Shown piece after piece: positions 9,008-17,904 of a stretch of DNA of 64,000 bases. This DNA comes from Terasakiella sp033100395. GTDB taxonomy: Bacteria > Pseudomonadota > Alphaproteobacteria > Rhodospirillales > Terasakiellaceae. Positions within the stretch are counted from its first letter, which is position 1, and each line of letters starts with the position of its first letter. The notes under the pieces are model-generated. The model saw nothing but the letters and a program-made list of their open reading frames with translations. It had not been told where the DNA came from and did no database searches. The stretch spans positions 168,170 to 232,169 of the forward strand of contig NZ_JAWLVJ010000003.1 of the NCBI RefSeq assembly GCF_033100395.1, given 5' to 3'. The position numbers and the translations under genes are program-made.

Positions 9008-10366
9008 TTAAAGGAAATCTTCTCGCTTTATCCCTAGGTCCTGCATTTTCTGATTCAGGGTACGACGCGGCAGGTCCAGGTCTTCCAGAACGTCCTTGAT
9101 ATTGCCGTTATATTTACGCAAGGCACTTTCAATGATCTGTTTTTCAAAGGCTTTCATGCGATCTGCCAGACTGTGATTGCCCTCCCCGGTCTGGGGTTGG
9201 CGCAGGATGCTTGCAATGCGTTGGGTCGGGCTGGCAGAGGATAAGACATAGCGTTCTGCAGCGTTCTTAAGTTCGCGCACATTGCCTGGCCATTTATGAG
9301 TCAAAAGCGCATCACTGACATCAACACTTAATGGTTCGACATCGCGGTTATAGGTTTTGGCCGCAGCCTGCATGAAATATTCAAACAGCAAGACGATATC
9401 ACCGCCGCGCTCACGCAAAGGTGGTACACGGATTTCAGCAACATTCAGGCGATAATATAGATCATCGCGGAACTCACCTTTTTCACAGGCAGTCATTAAA
9501 TCCATATTGCTGGCACTGATCAGGCGGATATCGACGGGTACCGGGTCATTGGCCCCCAGTCGTTCGATCTTTCTTTCCTGCAGGGCACGCAGAACTTTGA
9601 CTTGTAAATTCAAAGGCATAGATGAGATTTCATCCAGAAACAGCGTGCCGGAACTGGCATGTTGCATCTTACCAACACGTGCGCCCTGCGCGCCTGTAAA
9701 GGCCCCTGCCTCATGGCCAAACAGTTCGCTTTCAAAGATATTTTCCGGCACAGCGCCACAGTTAATCGCAACGAAGTGATTATCTTTTCGCGTGCTGAAA
9801 TCATGCAGGGCTTGCGCGACAACTTCTTTGCCCGCGCCTGTTTCCCCCTGAATGAGGATGCTGGCGTCCGTGCCTGCCAAATCCATGATATCGCGGCGCA
9901 ACTGCTGGATGGCGTCAGAATTGCCGATGATGCGACTGGCCAGGTCTTGCGGGTTATTCAGCTTTTGTTTCAGCGCGCGGTTTTCAATGATCAGTTTGCG
10001 TTTTTCACTGGCGCGCTTGATGGTATCGACCAGCGCTTCGGGCTGAAACGGTTTTTCGATAAAGTCATAGGCCCCTTTCTGGATGGCTTCGACGGCCATG
10101 GTGACATCGCCGTGTCCGGTAATCAGTACGACCGGGATATCTTTATCGATGGCGAGGGCAGCATCCATCAGTTCCAGACCGGACATGCGCGGCATACGCA
10201 CATCAGTGACGATGACGCCTGCAAAATCAGGCGTGATAACGTTCAGCGCAGGTTTGGCTTCGGAAAATTCCATGACATCAAAGTCGGACAGTTTCAGCCA
10301 CTGGCTTGCCGCCATACGCAGGGTTTCTTCATCGTCGATCAGTATGATGGGGCCAAGGCTGGTCAC
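9008..10366 (-). CDS. dctD: Sigma-54-dependent response regulator DctD
   Basis: A 452-residue NtrC-class activator. The receiver domain has DD at 11-12, phospho-acceptor Asp55 in VIVTDVRMPRMSG, and Lys in FIEKPF. The AAA+ domain has the Walker A motif GETGAGKE, the sigma-54 contact loop GAFTGA, and the Walker B region GTLFLDEIS. A Fis-type helix-turn-helix closes the protein. It overlaps dctB by 4 bp, so sensor and regulator are translated together. The sigma-54 promoter in front of the TAXI receptor gene is its probable target. The DctD name follows from its architecture and the DctB partner; the ligand need not be a C4-dicarboxylate. Confidence 0.92.
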   Translation of the reverse strand: MTSLGPIILIDDEETLRMAASQWLKLSDFDVMEFSEAKPALNVITPDFAGVIVTDVRMPRMSGLELMDAALAIDKDIPVVLITGHGDVTMAVEAIQKGAYDFIEKPFQPEALVDTIKRASEKRKLIIENRALKQKLNNPQDLASRIIGNSDAIQQLRRDIMDLAGTDASILIQGETGAGKEVVAQALHDFSTRKDNHFVAINCGAVPENIFESELFGHEAGAFTGAQGARVGKMQHASSGTLFLDEISSMPLNLQVKVLRALQERKIERLGANDPVPVDIRLISASNMDLMTACEKGEFRDDLYYRLNVAEIRVPPLRERGGDIVLLFEYFMQAAAKTYNRDVEPLSVDVSDALLTHKWPGNVRELKNAAERYVLSSASPTQRIASILRQPQTGEGNHSLADRMKAFEKQIIESALRKYNGNIKDVLEDLDLPRRTLNQKMQDLGIKREDFL

Positions 10367-12102
10367 GGTTTTGATCCTTTAGGAAACTGAATGGTAAAGC
10401 AGGCACCATGGTCTTTGCGGTTACGCACTTTTAACTGTCCGCCCAGGTCCGAGATAATGCCATAAGAGATATATAGGCCCAATCCCAGCCCATCCCCAAC
10501 TTCTTTTGTGGTAAAGAACGGATCAAATATTTTATTGAGATGTTCTTCATCAATCCCTTCACCATTGTCTGCGATATCAATTTCTGTGGTGGTGTCTGTC
10601 TGGGTGATGGTCACGCTAACCTGTTTATTTTCATGGTCTTTTACTGCATCAGCAGCATTGCGGATCAGGTTGGTAAAGACCTGTTCCAGACGCACCTGAT
10701 CGGCCAGAATTTCAACCGCTTCAAGGTTGATATCCAGGTCAACTTTTTCTTGATCCAAGGCAGGTTTCAGATACCCGATCACCCGTTCCAGCGTTTCTTT
10801 CAAATCAATCTGGCTTAGATTTTCCGGGCTTTTGCGGGCAAAGGTTTTAAGCTGTGATGTGATGGCAGCCATGCGTTCAGTCAGTTGACTCACCATGGTC
10901 AGGTTCTTGTCCACCTCATCGTGGGCAGCACGTTCCAAGAATTTCTGTGCGCTGGCACTAAAGGTGCGGATGGCGGCGATGGGCTGATTGAGTTCATGGG
11001 CAATGGCGGCGGACATGCGGCCCAGGGCGGCCAGTTTTTCTGCCTGAATAAGTTCACTTTGGGCTTCGCGCAGGTTCTTTTCCGTTTCGCGGCGCACATG
11101 GATTTCGGCTTCCAGTTGTTCGTTTGCTTCACGAATGCGTTGGGCATCCTTTGCTTCGCGCCGTGATCTTATTTTTTGGCGGCGTTCGCGCAAGAAAAGA
11201 AGGATAAAGGCGACTACAACCCAGGAGGCTGCGGCCAGCAAGGTGTCCTGATGGACGGTTTGTTGCATCGGTTTCAGGTCAGACAGATAATGCAAGCGCC
11301 AGCTCAGGTCTGGCAGCTGGATGGATTGTTCCAGAAAGGCGGTTTGCTTAAATTCCACCTGTGTGCCCAGTTCCGTTGCCTTACGTTTCATCGGCGCAAC
11401 ATTTAAAGGCTGGTCCAGATATTGGATGGTTTGCAGGCGCTTTCGGGTATTGGGTGACAGTTCGCGCATGGTGCGATAACGCCAGTCCGGGATACTGGAC
11501 AGAATAAAGACGCCGAATGCATCACTGACCGCGACATTTTCGCCCAATTCAGTCCAGGTTTTTTCCAGCTTGGAAAGATCAACCTTGGCAACCACAACGC
11601 CCAGCAAAGTACCTTCGCGAAAGACAGGATAGGAAATGTAATAGCCGGGAAAACGGGTCTGTACACCGACGGCATAATAATTCCCGTTCTGCCCTTTCAA
11701 AGCGTCCTGAAAATAGGGGCGATAGCTGTAATTATGCCCGACAAAGCTTTGATCAGAGCGCCAGTTGCTGGACGCCAGTGCCGTGCCATCACCAGAAAGC
11801 ACATAAAGCGCAGAAGCTTTTGAATTATTGGCGTAATCTTCCAGATGCTGGTTCACCACAAAGGGATCCCCCTTGCCTTCGATCAAGGCTTTGACCCGCT
11901 GATCACGCGCAAGGATATAGGGCATGCTGCGATATGTATCCAGTTCTTTACGCAAGGTGGTGGCATAAAGTTCCGCGCGAGAATGACCGCTGAAACGCAG
12001 GTCGTTTAAGGCATTGGTTTCGGAATAGATGGTGATCCGCCAGACAAGGAAAATGCCGACAAACACAAAGATCGCAATCAATAACGATCGGTTAAGTCGC
12101 AT
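10363..12102 (-). CDS. dctB: DctB-type membrane sensor histidine kinase
   Basis: A 579-residue kinase. A first membrane helix (about residues 7-25) is followed by a periplasmic double-Cache-like sensor of about 260 residues (FVGHNYSYRPYFQDAL and GYYISYPVF are typical), then a second helix near 288-305. A coiled coil leads to the HisKA box AAIAHELNQPIAAIRTF, with His near residue 369. The ATPase motifs are NLIRNAADAV, DNGEGI and GLGLGLYIS. Such sensors bind small carboxylates in the periplasm. The start codon overlaps the end of the hydrolase gene by 11 bp, which places the sensor in the same transcript as the liv-type ABC importer upstream. Confidence 0.92.
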   Translation of the reverse strand: MRLNRSLLIAIFVFVGIFLVWRITIYSETNALNDLRFSGHSRAELYATTLRKELDTYRSMPYILARDQRVKALIEGKGDPFVVNQHLEDYANNSKASALYVLSGDGTALASSNWRSDQSFVGHNYSYRPYFQDALKGQNGNYYAVGVQTRFPGYYISYPVFREGTLLGVVVAKVDLSKLEKTWTELGENVAVSDAFGVFILSSIPDWRYRTMRELSPNTRKRLQTIQYLDQPLNVAPMKRKATELGTQVEFKQTAFLEQSIQLPDLSWRLHYLSDLKPMQQTVHQDTLLAAASWVVVAFILLFLRERRQKIRSRREAKDAQRIREANEQLEAEIHVRRETEKNLREAQSELIQAEKLAALGRMSAAIAHELNQPIAAIRTFSASAQKFLERAAHDEVDKNLTMVSQLTERMAAITSQLKTFARKSPENLSQIDLKETLERVIGYLKPALDQEKVDLDINLEAVEILADQVRLEQVFTNLIRNAADAVKDHENKQVSVTITQTDTTTEIDIADNGEGIDEEHLNKIFDPFFTTKEVGDGLGLGLYISYGIISDLGGQLKVRNRKDHGACFTIQFPKGSKP

Positions 12103-12952
12103 GTCTTAACGCCCATTGAAAGACGGGGGATGTCGGGTCTGCCAGCGCATCGGCTACATCAAAGTGGGTTGCATTTTCCAGCCGGATCAATTCTGCCGAC
12201 AGCCCCTGTGCTGTAAAATGTTCCACCCCTTTTTGCGACTGCATTTCAAAGCCGTCGCCTTCCCAATCGCCATAAACACACAGGACCGGGCAATTGACAA
12301 AACAGGTCTTGCCAAAGGGGCTGAGGTTATGGGCCATTTCATGAGACAGGCCGACGTTGCCGTTAATCGTCGTGTGTACCAAGGGCGTCAGGCTGAACAG
12401 CCCGCTCAGGCAGACCGCGCTTTTAATCACCGTATTATGAACATGATGGTCCCCGCGACTGTCCCAATCCGTCGTCAGAAGGCTCCCGACCAGATGACCG
12501 CCCGCAGAATGGCCGCTGACATGGATGTCGTGCGGGTCGATGCCCACACTTTCGCCTTCTTCCCAGGCCCAGGCGACGACTTCGCGCACCTGTTCAACAA
12601 TATGGTTTAAATCCACATTGGGGCAGAGATCGTAATTGATGATCAGGGCCGCAACGCCATTTTCCACAAAAGGTTTGGCGATAAAGCTGAAATCGGATTT
12701 ATCCATAGCCTGCCAATATCCACCATGGATAAAGATATGCAGCGGCACCAAACGATCACTGGTTCCCAATGGCATAAACAGGTCCATGGTACTAAGCGGG
12801 GTCTGACCATAACGTAGATCATATTGGGCATTTGCAGTCGCACGAAAGGCGGCGGAGCGATCATGCCAGTGTTGGAAGATCTCCAGCCAGTTTGGCACGC
12901 GTTCACGCACGTTATAATGTTTTTCCTGAATTTGATCGATCTGCATATGCAT
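12092..12952 (-). CDS. Alpha/beta hydrolase, arylformamidase-like
   Basis: A 286-residue cytoplasmic hydrolase. The oxyanion motif HGGYW near residue 94 and the nucleophile elbow GHSAGGH near 168 match the kynurenine-formamidase-like branch of the alpha/beta hydrolases; the catalytic His is probably in NATHFDVAD near the end. It starts 7 bases after livF and overlaps dctB, so it is co-transcribed with an importer and a sensor. It may hydrolyse an amide or ester of the imported compound. No other kynurenine-pathway gene is in the window, so the formamidase name describes family, not proven function. A second in-frame ATG at 12946 is possible. Confidence 0.8.
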   Translation of the reverse strand: MHMQIDQIQEKHYNVRERVPNWLEIFQHWHDRSAAFRATANAQYDLRYGQTPLSTMDLFMPLGTSDRLVPLHIFIHGGYWQAMDKSDFSFIAKPFVENGVAALIINYDLCPNVDLNHIVEQVREVVAWAWEEGESVGIDPHDIHVSGHSAGGHLVGSLLTTDWDSRGDHHVHNTVIKSAVCLSGLFSLTPLVHTTINGNVGLSHEMAHNLSPFGKTCFVNCPVLCVYGDWEGDGFEMQSQKGVEHFTAQGLSAELIRLENATHFDVADALADPTSPVFQWALRHAT

Positions 12953-12959
12953 TCGAAAT

Positions 12960-13670
12960 TCAAACCCCTAAATAACGGTGTTGCATCTCTTTGTTATCTA
13001 ACAACTCTTTTGAGGTGCCCGTCCAGACAATTTTACCTTTTTCCATTACATTATGCCGATCTGCAATACGTGCCATGGCTTCCGGGTGCTTATCAATCAC
13101 CAAAATGGCCTGGCCGGATTTCTTGAGATTATGTTCCAGCACATGCCAGATCTCATCTCGGATAAGTGGGGCCAGCCCTTCGGTTGCCTCATCCAAAATC
13201 ATGAAGGACGGATTGGTCATCAAGGCCCGTGCAATCGCGAGCATCTGCTGCTCCCCACCTGATAATGTACGGGCATATTGCTTGTACCGTTCCCCCAGAC
13301 GCGGGAAGAGATCAACGACGCGTTCCACCGTCCAGGGTGTTTCGGTTTCTGCATGATTGGCCGCTGTGGCAATCAAATTTTCATAGACCGTCAGGTTCGG
13401 GAAGGTCTGGCGACCTTCAGGCACATAACCAATACCTGCCTGTGAGATTTTATAAGGTGCAAGCTTTGAAATCTCCTGTCCGTTAAATAGAATGGACCCG
13501 TTACTGGCTGGTGTCAGCCCCATCATGGCGCGCGTGGTCGTGGTTTTACCCATGCCGTTGCGCCCCATCAGCGTGACAACTTCACCCGCGTCGATTTGCA
13601 GGTCTACACCGAATAAAACCTGGGACGGGCCATAGCAGGCTTCAACCCCTTTTAATTCCAGCAACGCCAT
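12960..13670 (-). CDS. LivF-type ABC transporter ATPase
   Basis: A 236-residue ATPase of the branched-chain amino-acid (HAAT) ABC family. Walker A is GRNGMGKTT, the signature motif is LSGGEQQ, and Walker B is FMILDEATEGLAP. One difference from most LivF proteins is VIDKHPEAM in place of a VEQN-type H-loop region. Start and stop are coupled to livG as TGATG (one shared base). With livG, livM, livH and the receptor it makes a complete importer; the presence of an arylformamidase-like hydrolase suggests an aromatic or acylated ligand rather than leucine, but this is inference. Confidence 0.9.
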   Translation of the reverse strand: MALLELKGVEACYGPSQVLFGVDLQIDAGEVVTLMGRNGMGKTTTTRAMMGLTPASNGSILFNGQEISKLAPYKISQAGIGYVPEGRQTFPNLTVYENLIATAANHAETETPWTVERVVDLFPRLGERYKQYARTLSGGEQQMLAIARALMTNPSFMILDEATEGLAPLIRDEIWHVLEHNLKKSGQAILVIDKHPEAMARIADRHNVMEKGKIVWTGTSKELLDNKEMQHRYLGV

Positions 13671-14413
13671 CAGCCGTCCCCCAGGTAAGCGGTGCGCACA
13701 TCTTCATTGGCGCGGATTTCATCGGGTGTTCCGGTCACGATGCAATGTCCGCGTACAAGGACGGAGACTTTATCAGCCAGTGCGAAGACAACGTCCATAT
13801 CATGTTCCACCATCAAAATCGTGATCTTGCCTTTAAGCGGGCGTAGAACTTCCATCATGGCCTGACTTTCCGTCTTGCCCATCCCAGCCATGGGTTCGTC
13901 CAGCAGCAACATCTTGGGTTTGGTCGCCAATGTCATGGCCAGTTCGATCTGGCGCTGCTGCCCGTGGGCGAGATCGGTCACGGGCGTGTGGGCGATATGG
14001 TCGAGGCCGACTTGTTTTAAGACCTCCATCGCCGGATCGATCAGGCTGGCGTCCGTGCGGGCTTTTTTCCAGAAACGGAAGCTGTGCCCGTCTGTTGCCT
14101 GAATAGCGATAGCGACGTTATCAAGGGCCGTAAATTCCGGGAAGAGGCTGGTAATTTGGTAGGACCGTTGCAGGCCGAACTGTGCCCGTTTATGGATTGG
14201 CCAGTTGGTGATGTTTTCTTCGTTAAAGATGATGGTGCCGCTGTCTGGCATCATCTCCCCGCTTAACTGATTAATCGCCGTTGTCTTGCCTGCACCATTG
14301 GGGCCGATCAGCCCATGAATGGTGCCTTCTTCCACAGACAGGTTTAATTGATCGGTAGCATGAAGGGCGCCGAAAGATTTGTTTAAACCAATGACGGAAA
14401 GGATATTAGCCAT
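13670..14413 (-). CDS. LivG-type ABC transporter ATPase
   Basis: A 247-residue ATPase. Walker A is GPNGAGKTT. The region between has the family's FGLQRSYQITSLFPE, the signature is reduced to LAHGQQRQIE, and Walker B is MLLLDEPMAGMG followed by the H-loop VEHDMDVVF. The ATG at 14413 is used because it begins the normal N-terminus (MANILSVIGLNKSF) and overlaps the livM stop by 8 bp; the longer reading from 14491 lies inside livM. Confidence 0.9.
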   Translation of the reverse strand: MANILSVIGLNKSFGALHATDQLNLSVEEGTIHGLIGPNGAGKTTAINQLSGEMMPDSGTIIFNEENITNWPIHKRAQFGLQRSYQITSLFPEFTALDNVAIAIQATDGHSFRFWKKARTDASLIDPAMEVLKQVGLDHIAHTPVTDLAHGQQRQIELAMTLATKPKMLLLDEPMAGMGKTESQAMMEVLRPLKGKITILMVEHDMDVVFALADKVSVLVRGHCIVTGTPDEIRANEDVRTAYLGDG

Positions 14414-15386
14414 CTTTTGATCCCTCCCCGGCCAGGAAACCATAGATACCGCGACGGGCAAATAGCACCACCAGCAACAGGATCGGCCCAAGGACGATCA
14501 TCCAGTGTTCGGTATAAGCGGATAGAACTTCTTCTAATAAAAGCAAGGCCGCTGATCCAAAGATCGGGCCGATCAAGGTGCCCATGCCGCCCAGCAAGAC
14601 CATGACGATCAGCTCACCAGATTTGGTCCAGTGCATCATGCCGGGACCGACGAATTCGGTTAGATTGGCAAGCAAACCACCTGCCAGTCCAGCACCTGCT
14701 CCGGCAATGGTGAAGGCGATCAGTTTATAGCGGATGGTGTTATATCCAAGGGCTTTCAAGCGTTGTTCATTTTGTTTACAGCCACGCAAAACGCCGCCAA
14801 AGCGGCTGTTCACCAAACGGCGTGCAATGAACCAGAAAGCAAAAAGAAGGCTAAGGCAGATAAAGTAAAAGGTCGTGCTGTCAGACAAATCAAGGCCCGG
14901 GATTTCACTTCGACCCCAGACATTCAGGCCATCTTCACCGCCGTATGTGGGCAGCGAGATCAGGAAATAGAACATCATCTGGGCAAAGGCCAATGTGATC
15001 ATGATGAAATAGACACCTGTGGTGCGTAGGCTCAATAGCCCGATCAAAAGGCCCAACAGGCTGGATGAAATGATAGCTGCGGGCAGATGAATGATGGCGG
15101 CGGTTGATCCCGTCCAGTTTCCGGGTAAAAATGGTACGACGGAGCTTTCAAAGCTGTGATGGGTCAGGATGCCCACACTATAGGCCCCTACCCCTAAAAA
15201 CATCGCATGGCCCAGGCTGACCATCCCGCCATAGCCGAGGATGATATCCAAACTCATGGCCGCAATAGCGTAAATGACGATCCGGGTGGTGAGGTCAATC
15301 CAGAAGGGTTCATTCAGCGCCGTTGCGATAAATGGCATGCTGATGAGGGCTAAGATGGTGATGATTTGAACGTTACGCACACGCAT
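14406..15386 (-). CDS. LivM-type ABC transporter permease
   Basis: A 326-residue inner-membrane permease with about nine hydrophobic helices. The family's landmarks are present: LDIILGYGGMVSLGHAMFLGVGAYSVG near the start, LRTTGVYFIMITLAFAQM in the middle and GGMGTLIGP followed by a glutamate-rich loop near the end. It pairs with the LivH-type permease encoded 2 bases upstream. It belongs to the first of two liv-type operons in this window; the two are not recent duplicates, because their receptors, lengths and gene order differ. Confidence 0.91.
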   Translation of the reverse strand: MRVRNVQIITILALISMPFIATALNEPFWIDLTTRIVIYAIAAMSLDIILGYGGMVSLGHAMFLGVGAYSVGILTHHSFESSVVPFLPGNWTGSTAAIIHLPAAIISSSLLGLLIGLLSLRTTGVYFIMITLAFAQMMFYFLISLPTYGGEDGLNVWGRSEIPGLDLSDSTTFYFICLSLLFAFWFIARRLVNSRFGGVLRGCKQNEQRLKALGYNTIRYKLIAFTIAGAGAGLAGGLLANLTEFVGPGMMHWTKSGELIVMVLLGGMGTLIGPIFGSAALLLLEEVLSAYTEHWMIVLGPILLLVVLFARRGIYGFLAGEGSKDG

Positions 15387-15388
15387 GG

Positions 15389-16315
15389 TTATTGGTCTCC
15401 ATACGCCTGAAACAGGCCGCTGGGCTTAAATAGCAGCACAATCGCCATCAAAATATAAATTCCCATGCCTGAAATAGCCGCCCCTACACTGTCTGCGGTG
15501 GAGGGTTCAAGGATTTCACGCAGGCCCATGGGCAGGAAGGCCCGGGCATAGGTATCGACCAAGCCTACGAGCAAAGCCCCTACCAGTGCACCACGAACAG
15601 AGCCTACACCGCCTACGATGATGACCACAAAGGTCAGGATCAGGATGTTTTCTCCCATCCCGACTTGAATGGCCAGCATAGGACCAGCCAAAGCGCCTGA
15701 AAGCCCCGCCAACATGGCCCCGATGCCAAAGACGACTGTATAAAGCCAGTCAATGTTGACACCCAAGGCCCCCACCATCTCGCGATGCGTGGCGCCTGCG
15801 CGGATCAACATCCCCACCCGTGTGTTCAGGATCAGATGACGCAAGCCCAGTGCAACGACGAGACCAACCGCGATAATAAACAATCGGTAGGCTGGATAAG
15901 GTGTATCCGGCAGAATTTCGATGGTGCCGTTTAAGATATCCGGTGGGTTCAGGAACAGGGCTTGCGGACCCCAGAGGATTTTTACCAGTTCATTAAAAAA
16001 CAGGATAATGCCAAAGGTTGCCAGGACCTGATCCAGATGTTCCCGCGCATAAAGTCTGCGCATGGCCAGCACTTCGATGACCATTCCGGTTACCGCACAG
16101 GCCCCAAGGGCGGACAATACACCGATCAGGAACGATCCGCTGGCTTGGGTGGCTGTTGCACAGACGTAGGCCCCGACCATGTAAAGCGATCCATGGGCGA
16201 GGTTTAGCAGGTGCATAATGCCAAAGACAAGGGTCAGCCCGGCTGCCATCAAAAACAGCATGACACCTTGTTGCAGGCCATTAAGTGTTTGTTCCAGAAA
16301 GAGAAGTGTTGTCAT
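15389..16315 (-). CDS. LivH-type ABC transporter permease
   Basis: A 308-residue inner-membrane permease. It begins with the LivH pattern QTLNGLQQGVMLFLMAAGLTLVFGI, then MHLLNLAHGSLYMVGAY, and has the conserved IVVGGVGSVRGAL loop near residue 235. It lies 130 bases after the receptor gene, and that gap contains a repeat element and a perfect hairpin. Gene order receptor, H, M, G, F is the usual one for this importer family. Confidence 0.91.
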   Translation of the reverse strand: MTTLLFLEQTLNGLQQGVMLFLMAAGLTLVFGIMHLLNLAHGSLYMVGAYVCATATQASGSFLIGVLSALGACAVTGMVIEVLAMRRLYAREHLDQVLATFGIILFFNELVKILWGPQALFLNPPDILNGTIEILPDTPYPAYRLFIIAVGLVVALGLRHLILNTRVGMLIRAGATHREMVGALGVNIDWLYTVVFGIGAMLAGLSGALAGPMLAIQVGMGENILILTFVVIIVGGVGSVRGALVGALLVGLVDTYARAFLPMGLREILEPSTADSVGAAISGMGIYILMAIVLLFKPSGLFQAYGDQ

Positions 16316-16328
16316 TGAAGCCAGAAAA

Positions 16329-16395
16329 CGTCATCCCTCGCGAAGGCAGGGATCTGGTGGTCGATTATTAGATTCCTGCCTACGCAGGAATGACG
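16329..16395. repeat. REP-like palindromic element inside the ABC operon
   Basis: The segment begins CGTCATCCCTCGCGAAGGC and ends CGCAGGAATGACG, and its two halves are imperfect inverted copies. It has the form of the dispersed GTCATTCC-type palindromes common in alphaproteobacterial genomes. I saw no second copy in this window. It sits between receptor and permease genes. Confidence 0.6.
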
Positions 16396-16403
16396 ATGTA
16401 GGT

Positions 16404-16431
16404 GTCACCCCGCTGAAGTATGCGGGGTGAC
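16404..16431 (-). terminator. Perfect hairpin between receptor and livH
   Basis: GTCACCCCGC (16404-16413) and GCGGGGTGAC (16422-16431) form a 10-bp perfect stem with an 8-base loop, 15 bases after the receptor stop on the minus strand. No T-run follows, so it is more likely an mRNA-stabilising or partial attenuating structure than a full terminator. Confidence 0.5.
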
Positions 16432-16445
16432 GGATTATTCGTTTT

Positions 16446-17618
16446 TTACATTTTGCAGGAAGCCGCATAAGCGTCCGCATGATCCGTGAAGACTTTTTCG
16501 ACAGTCTTGTTGGTCACGCCATTTTCGCCTTTGACAACTTGACGCACATAGATGTCCTGAATTGGGTGGTTGTTGGACCCGAACTTGAAGTTTCCACGCA
16601 CGGATTGGAAATCCGCTGCCTTGATCGCTGCACGGAAGGCATCCTGATCAGACAGATCACCTTTGACCTTGGCAATAGCGCTATCCAGCAGCATGGCTGC
16701 ATCGTAGCCTTGGGACGCATACAAGGATGGTGCACGTTTATATTCTGCCATAAAGGCAGCCACAAACATCATATTGGCCTGGTTTTCCAGATCCCAGCTA
16801 TATTGCGAAGAGTTATAGACACCAAGGGCAGAGTCACCCACGGCTTTCAGGATACCTTCGTCAAAGGAAAAGGCCGGGCCGTAAAGCGGTGTGGTTTTGT
16901 TCAGGCCTGCCTGATTATATTGCTTCACAAAGTTGATGCCCATACCACCGGGCAGGAAGAAATAAACCGCATCCGGCTTGGCGGCGCGCAGGTTTGCGAT
17001 TTCTGCCGCGTAATCAACCTGACCCAGTTTTGTGTAAACTTCACCAGCGATATCACCTTTATAAAAACGCTTGAATCCCTTTAACGCATCTTTGCCTGCC
17101 GGATAGTTTGGTGCCAACAGGTAAGTTTTCTTTACCCCTTTGTCGGACGCATATTTGCCCATGGCTTCATGCAGGTTGTCGTTCTGCCACGCCACATTGA
17201 AATAGTTGGGATGACAGCCCTTACCCGCCAGCGCAGAAGGTCCCGCATTCGGGCTGATATAAATTTTGCCTGCTTTGGTCACGGTTGGCACCACGGCCAT
17301 GGCGAGGTTTGACCAGACGATGCCGGTCACCACATCCACATCATCTTTTTTGATCATGCGGGTTGCGATCTGTTTGGCGGTACCGACTTTGCGGGCATCA
17401 TCAATGGTGATGACTTCAGTTTTGACGCCGCCTAACATGCCTTTTTTCATTTTGACAGCAAGGTCAAAGCCATCGCGAATATCGATACCGAGACTCGCAG
17501 CCCCACCGGAAAGCGTTGTGATCATACCGATCTTGACGGGTTTATCTGCGGCAGAAGCCACGCCCAAAGACAGGCTGGCTGCGGCACAAAAGCTTACAAT
17601 CGATGGAAGAAATTTCAT
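16446..17618 (-). CDS. Periplasmic receptor of a liv-type ABC importer
   Basis: A 390-residue type I periplasmic binding protein. A Sec signal peptide ends near ASA (about residue 23). The mature start VKIGMITTLSGGAASLG is typical of the family, and later NAGPSALAGKGCHPNYFNVAW and ASQGYDAAMLLDSAI resemble receptors for aromatic or other non-branched-chain ligands more than LivK/LivJ. A pair of Cys (in KGCHP and at the C-terminus, SCKM) may form a disulfide. The ligand is unknown. It is the first gene of the operon that continues through the hydrolase into dctBD. Confidence 0.9.
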   Translation of the reverse strand: MKFLPSIVSFCAAASLSLGVASAADKPVKIGMITTLSGGAASLGIDIRDGFDLAVKMKKGMLGGVKTEVITIDDARKVGTAKQIATRMIKKDDVDVVTGIVWSNLAMAVVPTVTKAGKIYISPNAGPSALAGKGCHPNYFNVAWQNDNLHEAMGKYASDKGVKKTYLLAPNYPAGKDALKGFKRFYKGDIAGEVYTKLGQVDYAAEIANLRAAKPDAVYFFLPGGMGINFVKQYNQAGLNKTTPLYGPAFSFDEGILKAVGDSALGVYNSSQYSWDLENQANMMFVAAFMAEYKRAPSLYASQGYDAAMLLDSAIAKVKGDLSDQDAFRAAIKAADFQSVRGNFKFGSNNHPIQDIYVRQVVKGENGVTNKTVEKVFTDHADAYAASCKM

Positions 17619-17710
17619 GGGTCACCCTAACTGTTAATTTTTAGATTTAGTTTTAATTTAATTGGAAAAAGAGCTTAATCGGTTTTTAGGCGATGACAAG
17701 TAAAACCTGA

Positions 17711-17899
17711 GGGCGTGAGACCTTCGACCTTTTGCCAGCGGCGTATTTTAAGAAAGACCTATATGAAGCACTGGCGTTGACGTCAGTTGATCGCTATGAA
17801 GCCATTCTGAAACGTTTTCCAGACATCAGCATCTTTACATCTTGGGGACTGGTACAGATATTGTATAAGATCAAGCAGTTATATCCTGTTCAAAGGTAG
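17711..17899 (+). pseudogene. Short open frame, possible gene remnant in front of gpgP
   Basis: An open frame follows a stop at 17708 and ends with TAG at 17897-17899, 5 bases before the phosphatase start. There is no in-frame ATG; TTG at 17732 would give 55 residues. The sequence has normal protein character (AYFKKDLYEALALTSVDRY, ILKRFPDI, SWGLVQILYKIKQLYP), unlike the surrounding non-coding DNA. I do not recognise it. It could be the tail of a deleted gene, or a small TTG-started protein coupled to gpgP. Confidence 0.35.
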
Positions 17900-17904
17900 G
17901 TCTT

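Noticed and set aside
12960..17618. The two liv-type operons as a recent tandem duplication
   Set aside because: Protein lengths, H-loop residues, receptor placement and accessory genes differ, so they are separate systems of one superfamily.
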